Origin: Areca catechu
Taxonomy: Eukaryota; Streptophyta; Magnoliopsida; Arecales; Arecaceae
Length of the DNA stretch: 64,000 nucleotides
Assembly: GCA_021397845.1 (NCBI GenBank)
Contig: CM038046.1
Coordinates: 4,755,001 to 4,819,000, forward strand
Direction of reading: 5' to 3'
Below are positions 20,972 to 33,419 of this stretch, in pieces. The notes below the pieces were generated by a model that saw nothing but the letters and a program-made list of their open reading frames with translations, was not told the origin of the DNA and searched no databases. Each line of letters begins with the position of its first letter. Positions within the stretch are counted from its first letter, which is position 1. The position numbers and the translations under genes are program-made.

Positions 20972-23120
20972 TTGATCGACTTAGATTTATCATTTGTAAA
21001 TAAAGGTGGGTTTCGTGTAAATTATGTCTCCTTTCTTTTCTTAAACGAATAAATCCTTTTTCTTCTTAAATTATATTAAATACGGCTGCCCTTTTTTTTT
21101 CCCCCACAGACAAATCCATCTGATCACCATTTGCTGAAGTAGTGGTTAATTTTCATGCTACTAATGTTTGCTGAAAGTGTGACATCTAGCTTGCGGTGGC
21201 TGCTAAAACAAAATACATTCTTGATGGAGGTTATTCCATGCCACCTTTTGTTTTCGTTAAAACTAGTTAACATGATATTATTTTCTTGGTAATTATAAGT
21301 ACCCAAACCTGATTCTGTATCAGGGTTTCTCTAGTAATAATTTTTGGCTTTAGATGTAATGTTGAAAGTTTACGAAAGTTGCATGTCAACTTTAAAAATG
21401 CAAGAGAGTTGCATGGAAGATGCTTTTTTTCTCAATTTCAACGAGCGTCGTCGACAGACCCAGGACTGCATTCATGAAGCACCGTATTAATTATGTAGAT
21501 TGGGGCTCAAACGAACGGAGAAGAAAGATCGTCGAGAGATCCTGCCCTGTCCCTAAGAAACCTAGGATAATGTGACCTGTACCTTTCGGTCGTCACGTAA
21601 ACGTTCTCTACTCTGAATTATAATTTGAAAAAGCTTACAATATTTTTTGTAAAAAATCTTATCCCATGAAATTTAAATATTTTTAAAATATTTTTTATCC
21701 GATGTTTTTTCTTTAAAGAGTTGCGATTTATCTAAAAACCGTAGCATTTCATGATCGGTTATCCGGATAGAGTCCATATATAAGTAGATCTAAAGCTTAA
21801 ACGTAAGAATACGTACCATACGGTTTTTCTCTTTTTTTCTATGCATTCTGTTCTCTCTTTATCTTCTTTTTATTTTATTTTTTCTTTTTTAATATACGAA
21901 AGAAGTCACGGAGAATGCATGGGATCGTCACGGACCCATACACGTAGGAAATGAATCACGTTTACGGGACATTATTCTTATACATCTCGATTTTTCATCT
22001 TCTATTTTATCTTAAATAATTTATTTATTTATTTTTTTACAATCTTCATTAAATATTATAATAATAATAATATAGTAAGTTTTAGGTGAGAATTACTTCT
22101 AACATTCCATGCGCTACCTCTCTCTCTCTCTCTCTGTGCTTAGTTTCTCATCATTTCGTCTTAGCAGATAACATTCCAAGTGCTCCCGTATCTCTTCCTT
22201 CCCTGCAAAATACACGCAATAATATATGTTTCAAGATACTAAAATTAAAAGACAGAACTGAGATCAAAAGAAGGTATAAATTTTTAAAAAATTCCTTGAA
22301 AACCAAGCCCATCTTTTTTATAATAAATTATATAGAATATATAATTTTTAGTAAAAAAAAGATTAAAAAACTTGATACTGAATCCATATAGTATTATTGT
22401 AATTATATATAATAAATAGGATGTTCATTTGAAAATTATATTATATGAGAGAGAAAATAGTCAGCCTCAAATCCGGGCAATAAGTCTAGCGGCCAGGGTT
22501 TTTATTATTATTATATATATATATAAAATAAAGAACTCGATTAATTATGAATAATAGTGCATGGTCCGTATAACTTGTCGTGTAGCCGGTAGCACTATTA
22601 AATATTTTTAGTGAATCTGGTCGGGTTTAAATTGCATTCGTCTTTCACATGGTTGTTTATTCATGCTTGGTATGGTATAGAATTTAAAGCATTCTGAAAT
22701 CGTTCACTTGTCCATCTATAAAGAATTCAAAACGATCATGAGAATGGATATACTCAAAGAAGGTGAAACCTATTCAGCATTTCAGCACAAAAGATTTAAT
22801 GCCTGCACTCTTCATCAGTTAACTTGGCTGTAAGGTATTGGATTCCTGCTGGAGCCGGGACTACCAAGATGGTCATCGTCTTTAGCCTTGTTCTCATCCA
22901 TCCATAGGGGGACACTAAAAGAATTCTATTGATGGCGAGAAACAGGACTTGCTCTGCTGCTGCTGATTGTTTAATATGGTGGCATGCGCTCAACGCTCTT
23001 CGTTGAGATTACGCATTTACGTGCGGGTGTCAGATTTAGATATGGCATTATGATGCTTGGTTATCATTGCTCCATGTGAAATTGTTACCATGGTGTTTTA
23101 AAGATGATTAAATAGTGTTG
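20972..23120. other. AT-rich intergenic DNA
   Basis: No gene recognised. The region holds a short CT run near 22118-22135, TA-rich stretches near 22320-22530, and homopolymer tracts. Open frames such as 22086-22391 plus and 22796-22993 minus have no domain-like features. Confidence 0.55.
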
Positions 23121-23125
23121 ACACT

Positions 23126-24322
23126 TGTTATACCCAACCGACTCACCATCGAATCGGATCGTCACTCTTGCTAGGGTCCGACTGGACCACTCTTATAGAC
23201 ATCCGGGCAACCCTCTATATCAAAGGTCCGACGGATGCACTCCATCGGAGATCCGGTCGACCCGCTGAAGCCGAAGTCCGAACGATCCATTTCTGCTGAG
23301 GCCCGACTGACCCGCTCCCACTGAAGGTCTGACGGACGCACTTCATTGGAGGTCCGGCCGACCCACTGAAGTCGAGGTCGGAATGATCCACTTCTGCTGA
23401 GGCCCGGCTGACCCGCTCCCGCTGAAGGTCTAACGGACGCACTCCATCGGAGGTCCGGCCGACCCACAGAAGTAGAGGTCCAAACGACCCACTTTTGTTG
23501 AGGCCCGCCTGGCCCGCTCCCGCTGAAGGTCTGACGGACGCACTCCATCGGAGGTCCGACCGACCCATTGAAGTCGAGGTTCGAACAACCCACTTCTGCT
23601 GAGGCTCGGCTGACTCGCTCCCGTTGAAGGTCTGACGGACGCACTCCATCGGAGTCCGACCGACCCACTAAAGTCGAGATCCGAACGACCCACTTCTGCT
23701 GAGGCCCGCCTGGCCCGCTCCCGCTGAAAGTCTGACGGACGCACTCTATCGGAGGTCCGGCCGACCCACTAAAATCGAGGTTTGAATGACCCACTTCTCC
23801 TGAGGTCCAGCCGACCCACTCTTGTTGAGGGCCAACCGACCCACCCCTGTTGAGGTCCGGCCGACCCACTCTCGAAAGACCACTTCAAAGATAGTTCAGG
23901 GGGCTCCAGAAGCCTCTTCTAGCTGGTACTAGAATTCTGTTACAACAGAACCTTGCCACATCAGCACCACCACTCCACTACTCTCACGTTGCCGCCTTAT
24001 CCTGGCACCACGTGGCCACTCTCCAGATTCTTCTAAGGGCATATCAGTCTTTTTCGACTTCACCCCTAATGGATTTTGGCACTGTTCCGCACCTATATAA
24101 GGTAAACCGGGGGACTTCGAAAGGCAAGGACTCTCTTCCCGCTCCATATGCTTATCTCCATTTGATTCCTCCATTCTGTTGCCCTCAAGCTCCCGCTAAC
24201 TTAAGCATCGGAGTATCCCCCGTCAGAACATCACCGGCCCTTGGGGACTTTGTTGCAGGAACCGAGAGAGGAGCACTCCAGCCCAGCCATCCGAGCCCAG
24301 TTTGGGAGAAGTTGCAGCAACA
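23126..24322 (+). repeat. 5' LTR of the Tat element
   Basis: 1197 bp, TGTTATACCC...GCAGCAACA. It contains six ~101-bp tandem units (about 23220-23780), a TATA box TATATAA at 24094-24100, and the U5 block CTAACTTAAGCATCGGAG...TTGTTGCAGG. A primer-binding-like ATTGGCGTTAGAGGAAGGGG follows directly at 24324. Confidence 0.9.
23222..23790. repeat. 101-bp tandem array in the 5' LTR, about six copies
   Basis: Units start near GGTCTGACGGACGCACTCCA and recur at about 23224, 23325, 23426, 23527, 23628 and 23728. The same array, also with about six units, is in the 3' LTR (about 36721-37260). Confidence 0.88.
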
Positions 24323-24391
24323 AATTGGCGTTAGAGGAAGGGGTGCATTTTTCCTTCTCTAAAAGGAAGAGTCCATCTGCTAACTAAAGCA

Positions 24392-25470
24392 ATGGCAAAG
24401 AGAAGAGCCCAGAACACCTCCGCCAGGAGAGGTCACTCCCCGTCCATGTCGAAAGGACCTCCCAGGGAGAATGATGCTACCGAGCCCACTGTCATTCTAG
24501 GACTGCAGCAGTTCCAGACACTCCTTAACCGCATCGATATACTTACCACCGCGGTTCAGCATCTCCAGGATACGGCTAACCATTGACAGTAGCTGCCTAC
24601 GCATCTCGCACCAACCACCAATCCGCTATTGGGGGAAGCCGACAGTAAGGGAAACCCCAGCCCCACTCCTGTCTCGCTCTAGAGCCCCGAAGGTCTCAAG
24701 GAGCCCGTGCTGACGGGAAGAGGGTGAGGTCTGCCTCACCCTCCTCCGCTGACTTTGTCCCTGATGGCGTTCGGCACCCTAGCGATGTCCTGAGAGACTA
24801 CACCAGCAAGATCTTGTGCATGGAGGAGCGGATTGCTAAACTAGTCGATCGGCAAAAAGCCGATGGGAGGCAGGCGTACGACTCCCGCCCGTCCTTTTCT
24901 GCTGAGATCATGGGAGAACCTATCCCCCGTAACTTCAAGATCCCGTAGGTGGACCCCTACAACGGTACCACTGACCTGCTGGACCATCTGGGTACCTACA
25001 AGGCCCACATGATGGTATAAGGCACCTCCGACGCCCTCCACTACATTGCCTTCCTTGCAATTCTCAAGAAGGCCGCTCGGATGTGGTTATCCGCCATCCG
25101 ACCAGTTACGATCCACTCATTCTCTCAGCTTGACAAACTCTCTCTTCCATTTCAGGACTTGCAGTCGGATACCAAGGAACACCGACTTCCTCTTCCTCAT
25201 GCTGCAAAAGGAGGGGGAGACCCTCCGGGACTACATGGCCCGTTTCAACTCAGCGACCATAGAGATCCCGGATCTAAATGAAGATGTAGCTATGTCGGCC
25301 TTCAAAAGAGGGCTTGCGCTCGTCCAGGCTGACATTCTTCCTGGACAAGAAATTCTCGACAAGCTACTCCGAGCTGCTGGCCCAGGCGTAGAAGTACGCC
25401 CTTGCAAAAGAACAGGCGGCAAGTCGATGCCAGGCTGAAGGGAGGTCGGCTCCCAAGAAGCGGAGTGACA
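24392..25470 (+). pseudogene. Gag of the Tat element
   Basis: Begins MAKRRAQNTSARRGHSPSMS at 24392, near the primer binding site. The core Gag blocks are readable in several frames: IPRNFKIP, YNGTTDLLDHLGTYKAHM, ALHYIAFLAILKKAARMWLS, and LRDYMARFNSATIEIPDL (25046-25438). Stops after about 64 codons and several frame changes break it. It encoded the capsid-like protein that packages the element RNA. Confidence 0.8.
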
Positions 25471-25654
25471 AGGCTCCCGAAGTCCAACCTCCCAGCGATG
25501 GCAACAACTTGGCCCGACGCCGTAGCCCAAAGTCGAAGGACTTTCCTAGGAGGTTCAAAACCTATGCGCCCCTCTCCCTTTTGAGGGAGAAGATCCTCCT
25601 GGAAATTGAAAACAAGACCTTCTTGTAAAGGCCTCGTCCGATAAGGGGCCCCTC

Positions 25655-26405
25655 TGCATCTAGAAACATAGACGAGTACTGCCGGTTCCATCAGGACCAC
25701 GGACACAACACCGAAGACTATCTCCATCTGAAGGATACAATTGAAGACCTCATCAAGAGAGGGTACCTGCACAAATACGTCTGACCCCGAAGGGATCGGG
25801 TCAAGGCTTTGACTGCCAGAGACCTCCCGGAAGAGACGGAGCTTTCCAACCAGCGTCCGACCGACGGGAATGTTGGCATGCTGCACCGTCAGTCCGACTG
25901 GAGATATGATGAAGACCAGGACATTGTGAAGAGGTCTAGGAGTATCAATGTAATTAGCTTCTCCGACGAAGACCTCCTGGAATCCCATATTTCTGAGAAT
26001 GACCCTGTAGTTGTGTCGGCAGTGATTGCCGACTATGATGTAAAGCGGATCCTTATTGATAATGGAAGCTCCACGGAAGTATTGTTGTGCGATGCCTTTG
26101 TTAGAATGAACCTGTCCAGGTCAAGATTACAAGAATCCCCTATGCCGCTGACTAGCTTCGGGGGAAACTTTGTCGAAGTGGAAGGGGAGATAACTCTGCC
26201 CGTGACCATTAGGATCGAGCCTTTTCAAAAGACTCTTTCCATCAACTTTGTGGTCGTACGTACGACCTCGGCTTACAATGCCATTTTAGGCCGATCGGCC
26301 CTCAACAAGTTTCGGGCCATTGTCTTTACCTACTATCTGCTGGCAAAATTTCTGACTCAAAATGGGGTCGGAGTCATGAGGGGAGACCGCAGGATGGCCA
26401 GGTAA
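25655..26405 (+). pseudogene. Gag zinc-knuckle region and protease of the Tat element
   Basis: YCRFHQDHGHNTEDYLHLKDTI (about 25677-25742) is the CxxH-HxxxxC-like block that precedes protease in plant Tat/gypsy polyproteins. 25809-26405 is an open frame of 198 codons with the protease motif IDNGSSTEVLL and the second block SAYNAILGRSALNKF. It is better preserved than the copy at 440-860. A stop at 25782-25784 and one at 26403-26405 interrupt the polyprotein. Confidence 0.82.
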
Positions 26406-26507
26406 TGCTTAACCATTCAAGACAGGCAATCGGATGATCATTCTACTCTAGAACAGCTTGACCCCAGGGCCGAAGCCGATGACCATGGCCAACCGGTCGA
26501 GAGGATC

Positions 26508-27118
26508 TTGTTTGTCCCCATTCGGGAGGTCGACCCCACCAGGGTCCTCCAAATTGGAAACACTCTCAGTGAGGGGGTCAAGTTGGAGCTGATTGACTTC
26601 CTAAGGAATAATGCCGACGTCTTTGCTTGGTCGGTGTCGGACATGCCAGGCATTCTGTCGGAGGTCATAACCCACCAGCTTAAAGTATATCCGACCTATA
26701 GGCCTGTCAGATAAAAGAAAAGGAGCTTTGCTCCTGAAAGATAAAAGGCAATTGACGAATAGGTCAAGAAGCTCTATGATGCCGGCTTCATCAGAGAGGT
26801 TCATTACCCCGACTGGCTAGCAAATGTTGTAATGGTGAAGAAGGCCAATGGAAAGTGGAGGATATGCGTGGACTACACCAACCTTAATAAAGCTTGTCTA
26901 AATGACAGCTTTTCCTTGCCGAAGATTGACCAACTGGTGGATGCCACAGCCGGACATCAGCTTTTAAGCTTCATGGATACCTTATCCAGCTATAACCAGA
27001 TCAGGATGCACCTGGAGGATGAGGAGAAGATGGCCTTTATCACTGATAAAGGGCTATACTGCTACAAGATGAAGCCCTTCGGCCTGAAGAATGCCAGTGC
27101 CACTTTCCAAAGGCCGAT
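26508..27118 (+). pseudogene. Reverse transcriptase, 5' part, of the Tat element
   Basis: Contains NADVFAW, EVITHQLK, HYPDWLANVVMVKKANGKWR, DYTNLNKACLNDSF, SFMDTLSSYNQI (first catalytic aspartate kept; the usual AFSG is changed to TLSS) and KPFGLKNASATFQRPI. It stops at the insertion point at 27118. Stops at 26712-26714, 26742-26744 and 26759-26761 also break the frame. Confidence 0.85.
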
Positions 27119-30054
27119 TGTTACAGTAGTAAATAAGATCAATTCGGCCCTAACACGCGTCCTCCTTGGAGGCTGGCGCGGCCACGTACTTCTCCACCTC
27201 GGTCAGGCACCTCTCCACCTCGGCCTCACCACGGCCCCACTTCGGCCATGTGGCGGTTTAGCCCAGCTCGACTCGGTCCCACCTCGGCCATGTGGCGGTT
27301 CATCCCAGCTCGGCTCGGCCCCACCTCGGCGGTGAACCAGTAACTCGGCCTCACTTCGACCATGAGAAATCCAGCTTCGGTAGTTCAGTTCAGCTCGGCA
27401 GCCTGGCCTGGAGCCCAGCCAGGCATGAAAGGTAGCCAACTTCGGCCTACGAAGCTCTCCGGATCGGCCCGGCTTCACTTCGCACGGTCCAAGCATCATC
27501 AGGGAGAAGCCGCACCCAGATCAATGCCTCCGCATGCTCCTGCCCAGCACAGCATAGCATACCTGCGCCAAGGTACCGCGCACGTGCCAGGGTACCGCGC
27601 CAAGGTACCACATCCCTTCGAACGTGGCATCCACGGCTCAACTCCGCCAGACCTCGCCTGCATCCCAAGTACGCTCTACGTGGCGTCTCACCCGGCTCCG
27701 ACTCTGCCTGCGGGAGGCCGGCGCCTCCGAGCCCAGTGCAGAATGCTCGGCTCCTCCGAGCTCGGGGCCGCACGCCCGGCACCGCGGGACCCCAGCTCCT
27801 CCGGCGTTCGACCGACCTTGGCAGCGCCCCGTAAGGCTCCGCCCGGCATGCCCGCGTCCGACTCCAACCACCCCAGCTCGGCACCTTCTCTTTGCCTCGG
27901 TCAATGCGCACGAGAGGTATGCACGTCCATCACTTGCACCAGGGCAGGCCCACGCCAGGGTTATGACCGGCGGCACCCCGGCAGTGCCTCACCCACCGCC
28001 GGAGAGCCCCCGTGCCTACCACGCCTCCGAGCTCCGGCGCCTCCGACTTCCGCCCAGGCTGGCGCCCAGTCCGCCCGTGGGAGCTCGAGGGAGGCTTCCG
28101 CCCGAACCGGCATCGAGTTCGCCCGCGGGAGGCTCGCCTCCGGGCTCTGGCACCTCCGGCTCCTCCCGACCTCGCCAACGGTGCGACGGTCGACCCCAGC
28201 TCACCCCCGCCAGCTCCGGCACCGGCTCAGCTGGGCAAGCCCGCGGCTGCCCCGTGCCAGCCCGGCTCCGCCCATGCTTGCGACCGTCCCAGTTCGGTGC
28301 ACCCAGCTCCGCTTCCGCCCGTGGAAAACCCATCTCGGCATCGCTTCCGCTCGCAGCTCCGGTCCTGCCCCGCTCGAGTCCAGCGATCGGTGCCCTGGTC
28401 TGGTCCTCCCGATTCGGCTCCCAGCTCAGCCTGGCCGCACCCTCACGCGCCCGCAGCTCCGCAACCGTGCCAGGGCACGCCCCAGCGCCGGTGCACCTCG
28501 GCGCCACCTGCCCCTGCGCCGGTGTACCTCGGTGCCACCTTCCCCCGCTCCATGCAGCACCTCGGCTTTGGCACCCCCAGTTCAGCGGTCTTCCATCCGG
28601 TTCGGCCCAGTCCGGCGGGACGCCCGTGCCGGTCCGCTCCGACTCCCGGGTCCGCCGCCAAGGTCGGCACCTCGGCTCCGCCCGTGCCAAACTCATGCCA
28701 GCACACGTCCATGGCACGCCCGTGCCGGTCCACTCAGGCTCCGCCAACTCCGGCACCTGGTCGCCCGCAGGGGACCGCACCACCTCGCCTCTACGCCTGG
28801 GAACGCCCCCGCTCCATGCAACACCTCGGCTTCGGCCCCCGCCAGTTCGGTGGTCTTTCATCCGGTTCGGCCCAGTCCGACGGGACGCCCGTGCCGGTCC
28901 GCTCCGACTCCCGGGTCCGCCGCCAAGTTCGGCACCTCGGCTCCGCTCGTGCTAGCACACGTCCACGGCATGCCCGCGCCGGTCCACTCCAGCTCCGCCC
29001 GCTCCGACGCATGGCTCACCTCCGTGCCCAGTCCAGAACACCCGGTCGACTCCGGCTCCGCTCGGTGCGCCCCCGCACCGGTACGGCATGCCCCGGCTCC
29101 GCCCGTGCCTGGTCCGACTCTGCCCGCGGGACTGCATCTCATTTCCGCCTACTCCGATGCCCAGAACCACATGCATGGGGGAGACCCTGCATGCCATTCC
29201 TCGATCCGCGCAACTATCCCGCGCACCTCATCCCGTATGCACAAAAGCCCTGCAGAAGGGCTATGCGACCTACCTCAACTATGGGACGCCTCGAACCATG
29301 CTCACGAAGAGCCTCTCCTGCCTCAGCTCGAAGCACGTGCCACAATTCATCAGTTTCCATTGCAGGTATGCTACTCAAAATATAGGTACGGAGGAAGGCT
29401 GGATTGCAGCCCAACACGTCACCATCTCTGCCGAACTGAGCCACCGCCTGCAAAGGAGGGCTATGTTAAAGCTCTTGGATACAACTTACACCAATTAGGA
29501 AGGCGTGTCCCATCTTCCTGGAAGGAGAAGGTTAACCAACCTATTTAAGCCTCCCAGGCCTGCAGAAGCCTCTGAGACCTATACCAAGAAGAACGTGCCA
29601 CTCTGAACACCAAGAGCCGCTCGTCTACATAAGAGCAGCGGGAAGAGGTAAGAGTAGGGAGGTAAGAGACAACACACTCTTTTCATTCTTACATGATCAT
29701 CCATTTTTTATCATCCTCTGGCAGCAGAGAGTCCCCCAAGCTCTCTGCCTCAGAGGTCCCTTATTTCATTCGATCGTCCCGCTAACTTGATCGTCGGAGT
29801 GTCTTTGCCGGAATCCCCGGCGTAGGTCTACCCTGTTTTGCAGGTATCGCCCAACGGAGGGACAATAAGGAGGAAGATTACTCCTCACCGGAGAGGCACA
29901 CAGGAGGACCACCACAGTACCAAGACCCTTTCATCCCAACTACGACTATGTTCCCCTTGATCGTCTTCGACTAACGAGCCCGGTGATGCTGGCACGGAGC
30001 CCACTCACCTAGGCCACGTAAGAGCTACCGGCCACGGTGATCTAGGTGGCAACA
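27119..30054 (+). mobile_element. Solo LTR-like element nested in the Tat reverse transcriptase
   Basis: 2936 bp, starts TGTTACAGTAG and ends GGTGGCAACA. The RT protein is interrupted exactly between FQRPI and NRVFEG, so the insertion point is precise. The flanks are CCGAT (27114-27118) and TTGAT (30055-30059): a 5-bp duplication with two C-to-T differences. The middle is very GC-rich; the last third has a TATA-like TATTTAA (29542-29548) and the U5-type block CTAACTTGATCGTCGGAG...GTTTTGCAGG shared with the solo LTRs at 11238-13099 and 42406-45691. A ~190-bp GC-rich block near 28551 recurs near 28813. No retroelement protein is encoded. Confidence 0.82.
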
Positions 30055-30059
30055 TTGAT

Positions 30060-30360
30060 CAACCGGGTCTTCGAAGGATAGCTTGGAAGAAACATGGAGA
30101 TGTATGTTGATAATATGATAGTCAAAAACCTCCACAAAATCGACCACATTAAAGATTTGCAGGAATCCTTTGACGCACTAAGACGTCATCGGATGAAGCT
30201 GAATCTCGCTAAGTGCACTTTCGGGGTGACTTCCGGAAAGTTCCTTGGCTTCTTGGTCACACAAAGAGGAATTGAAGTCAACCCCGACAAGATCAAAGCT
30301 GTTATTAACATGTGGCATCCGACCAATAAGAAACAAGTGCAAGAACTTACAGGCTGAATA
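30060..30360 (+). pseudogene. Reverse transcriptase, 3' part, of the Tat element
   Basis: Resumes with NRVFEG, then MEMYVDNMIVKN at the catalytic YIDDM position: here the second aspartate is replaced by N (YVDNM), so activity would be lost even without the insertion. LRRHRMKLNLAKCTFGV, GKFLGFLVTQRGIEVNPDKI and KKQVQELTG follow, the normal end of the RT domain. A stop lies at 30356-30358. Confidence 0.85.
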
Positions 30361-30399
30361 GCCTCTCTCAGCCATTTCATTTCCCGGTCGGCTGAGAAA

Positions 30400-31330
30400 T
30401 CCCTACCTTTCTTCAAGACCCTCCATCGGTCGGACCGCTTCCATTGGATCGACGAGTGTCGGTCGGCTTTTGAAGCTTTGAAAGATTATATGGAGAACCC
30501 TCCATTGTTGGCCAAGTCGATGGAGGGAGAGCTATTATACTTGTACCTATCAACGTCGAATGAGGCGGTAAGCTTCGTCCTCATTCGAGTGGGAGAAGAT
30601 AATCAACAAAGGCATGTTTATTACATCAGTAAAGTTCTCCACGACACCGAAACAAGATATCCAAAGATGCATAAGCTTGTCTATTCCTTGGTCATAGCAG
30701 CCAAGTGACTCCAACCCTACTTCCAGGTGCATTCGATTGTCATCCTGTCCGACCAACCCCTTAAGGCGATCCTCAGGAGCCCAGACACATCTGGTTGGCT
30801 TGCCAAGTGGGCCATCAAGCTTGGCAAATTCGACATCTCTTTCTAACCCCGGTCGATCATGAAGGCTCAGATAATTGCTGACTTCATTGCAGAGTATACC
30901 TGGAAACAGGAAGTACCCTTGCAAGCAGCCGACGCACCTGAAGATGACACCATTGAGGAGGCAGAGCCCTCTTGGACCCTTCAGTGGACGAAGCGTCTAA
31001 CCTTGCATGCTGTGGGCGGGCCTAATCCTGGCTAACCCCGATGGACAGAGCTTGGAGTACGCTTTACACTTTTCATTTCAGGTGTCAAACAACCAAGCAG
31101 AATATGAAGCCCTTCTTGCAGGACTACAAATAGCCAATGAGTTGGGCATCAGCCAAATCAGGGCCTTCTCCAACTCACAGCTGGTGGTAAATCAAGTGAA
31201 GGGTGAATTCGAGGCGAGAGATCCGACCTTGGTCGAGTACTTGAGCAAGGTACAAAGCCTCGTGTCTCGCTTAAATTTTTTGAAATTCTTCATATACCTC
31301 GATTGCAAAACTCCCGGGCGGACGCTTTGT
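30400..31330 (+). pseudogene. Dual RNase H of the Tat element
   Basis: 30478-30708 has LYLYLSTSNEAVSFVLIR and YYISKVLHDTETRYPKMHKL, the Ty3-type RNase H. About 31040-31280 has LEYALHFSFQVSNNQAEYEALLAGL and SQLVVNQVKGEFEARDPTL, the additional Tat-type RNase H; the usual catalytic aspartate before SQL is N (SNSQLVV). Stops at 30706-30708 and elsewhere break the frame. Confidence 0.82.
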
Positions 31331-31574
31331 TGCGGTTGGCCATGACCGTGACCAACACCTCCGACCGGACCTTCGTAGAGTATCTGCAGTGCCAAAGTAT
31401 TGCTGAAGAGCCGATAGAAGTCCACCAAGTTGAGCAAGAAGCCTCTTGGATGGACCCAATTTTCATATGCCTTGGCAAAGGAATTGTATCGGAAGATTCG
31501 ATCGAAGCCAAGCGTGTATGTTGGATGGCTTCAAAGTATGTCATCCTTGACGACACTCTTTACAAGCGGTCATT

Positions 31575-32650
31575 CTAACATCTATTGTTGAAGTGCTTGA
31601 GACTGATTGACACTAACTACGCACTCAGAGAAGTGCACGAGGGCATCTACGGCGACCACCTGGAAGGAAGATCACTAGCTTGCAAGATCATCCGACAGGG
31701 ATATTACTAGCCGACTATCCAAAAGGACGTGTTAGACTTTGTCAGAAGGTGTGACGCATGCCAAAGATATTCCAACATTCAAAGGAGGTCGGCTAGTCAG
31801 CAGACTCCACTCACCGTGCCTTGGCCATTGGCACAGTGGGGGATGGACATCTTGGGGCCATTCCCTTGGCATCCGATCAGCAAAAATTTCTGATTGTGGC
31901 CATTGATTACTTCATCAAATGGGTGGAGGCCGAATCACTATCATATATTACAGAGGCTAAAGTGGAGAGTTTTGTGCGGAACTGTATCATCTTTCGGTTC
32001 GATATCCCACAGGCGATCATCACGGACAACGGAAGGCAGTTCGACAATCCTAAGTTTCGAGACTTCTGTCAACAATATCACATTTTCCATTGGCTAACAT
32101 CAGTCGGTCATTCTCAATCCAACGGAGAAGCTGAGATCACCAATCGGATAATCCTGCATGGATTGAAGACCTGACTGAATGATGCAAAGGACTTTGGGCC
32201 GAAGAGCTTCACTCAGTGCTCTGGGCTTATCGGACGACCTCCCGAACTATGATTGGGAGACTCCATTCAATTTAACTTACGAGAGTGAAGCAATCATCCC
32301 TGTAAAAATTTCCTTACAATCTTTGCAAATTAATCATTTCGCTGAACCGACCAACTCAGAGCAAAGGAGAGCTGACTTAAACCTACTTGAAGAGACCAGG
32401 CTCTAGGCGGGCTTGAAGATGGCGACCTATCATCAGAAGATGGCCAAGTACTACAACTCTCGAGTCAAGGCTCGAACCTTCCAGGTTGGAGATCTGGTTT
32501 TGCGGAGGACATAAATTTCAAGACCGACCGAGCAAGGAAAACTCTTCCCCAATTAGGAAGGCTCTTATCAAGTTATTGAAGTAATTCGAGCCAGAACTTA
32601 CCGACTTAAGCATTTCGACGAATGGCAAGTGGCACGTCCGTGGAATGTAG
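31575..32650 (+). pseudogene. Integrase of the Tat element
   Basis: Readable blocks: YALREVHEGIYGDHLEGRSL, RRCDACQRYSNIQRR (zinc-binding HHCC region), WGMDILGPFP, AIDYFIKWVEAE (catalytic D), AIITDNGRQFDNPKF (second D), and SQSNGEAEITNRIIL (third catalytic position, normally QANGQVE). 31821-32174 is the longest open piece. The end is the AATGTAGACAACCTTCGTAA block. Stops and frame changes are frequent after 32170. Confidence 0.85.
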
Positions 32651-32705
32651 ACAACCTTCGTAAATACTATCAATAAAGGCCATCACTTCTTCTTTGAAGT
32701 ACTTC

Positions 32706-33390
32706 CGAAAGTCCGACTCTGGTCGGCAAAGGCTCTGGGACAGCCCATTTCTGAAAGTCCAACTTCGATCGGCAAAGGCTCTAGGACAGCCCACTCCCGA
32801 AAGTTCGACTCCGGTCGTCAAAGACTCTAGGGCAGCCCACTTCCGAAAGTCCGACTCCGGTCGGCGAAGGCTCTAGGACAGCCCACTTTCGAAAGTCTAA
32901 CTCCGATCGACGAAGGCTCTAGGGCAGCCCATTCCCGAAAGTCCGACTCTGGTCGACGAAGGCTCTAGGGTAGCCCACTTCTGAAAGTCTGACTCTGTTT
33001 GGCAAAGGCTTTAATACAGCCTACTTTCGAAAGTCTGACTCCGTTTGGCGAAGGCTCTAGGGTAGCCCACTTTCGAAAGTCCGACTCCGGTCGGCGAAGG
33101 CTCTAGGACAGCCCACTCCTGAAAGTTCAACTCCGATCGGCGAAGGCTCTAGGGCAGCCCACTTTTGAAAGTTCAACTCCAATCGGCGAAGGCTCTAGGG
33201 CAACCCACTTTCGAAAGTCCGACTCTTGTTGGAGAAGGCTCTAAGATAGCCCACTCCCGAAAGTCCGACTCTGATCAGCAAAGGCTCTAGGGCAGCCCAC
33301 TTTTGAAAGTTTGACTCCAATCGACGAAGGCTCTAGGGCAACCCACTTTCGAAAGTCCGACTCTTGTTGGAGAAGGCTCTAAATCTAACT
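32706..33390. repeat. 46-bp tandem array after integrase, about 15 copies
   Basis: Unit consensus begins GAAAGTCCGACTCCGGTCGG and continues CGAAGGCTCTAGGGCAGCCCAC. About 15 copies lie head to tail between the end of pol and the antisense ORF. Copies vary at CpG positions. Confidence 0.9.
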
Positions 33391-33419
33391 CCGGTCGGTA
33401 AAGGCTTCAAAATGGTCCG

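Noticed and set aside
23171..23869. 232-codon minus-strand frame in the 5' LTR (and 301 codons at 36716-37621)
   Set aside because: Translation of the 101-bp LTR repeats; no known domain and located in U3.
27119..30054. An autonomous retrotransposon nested in the RT
   Set aside because: No gag, RT, integrase or internal primer site was found; the TG...CA ends and 5-bp duplication fit a solo LTR.
32706..33390. CRISPR-like appearance of the 46-bp repeats
   Set aside because: Units are contiguous tandem repeats without unique spacers, in a eukaryotic retroelement.
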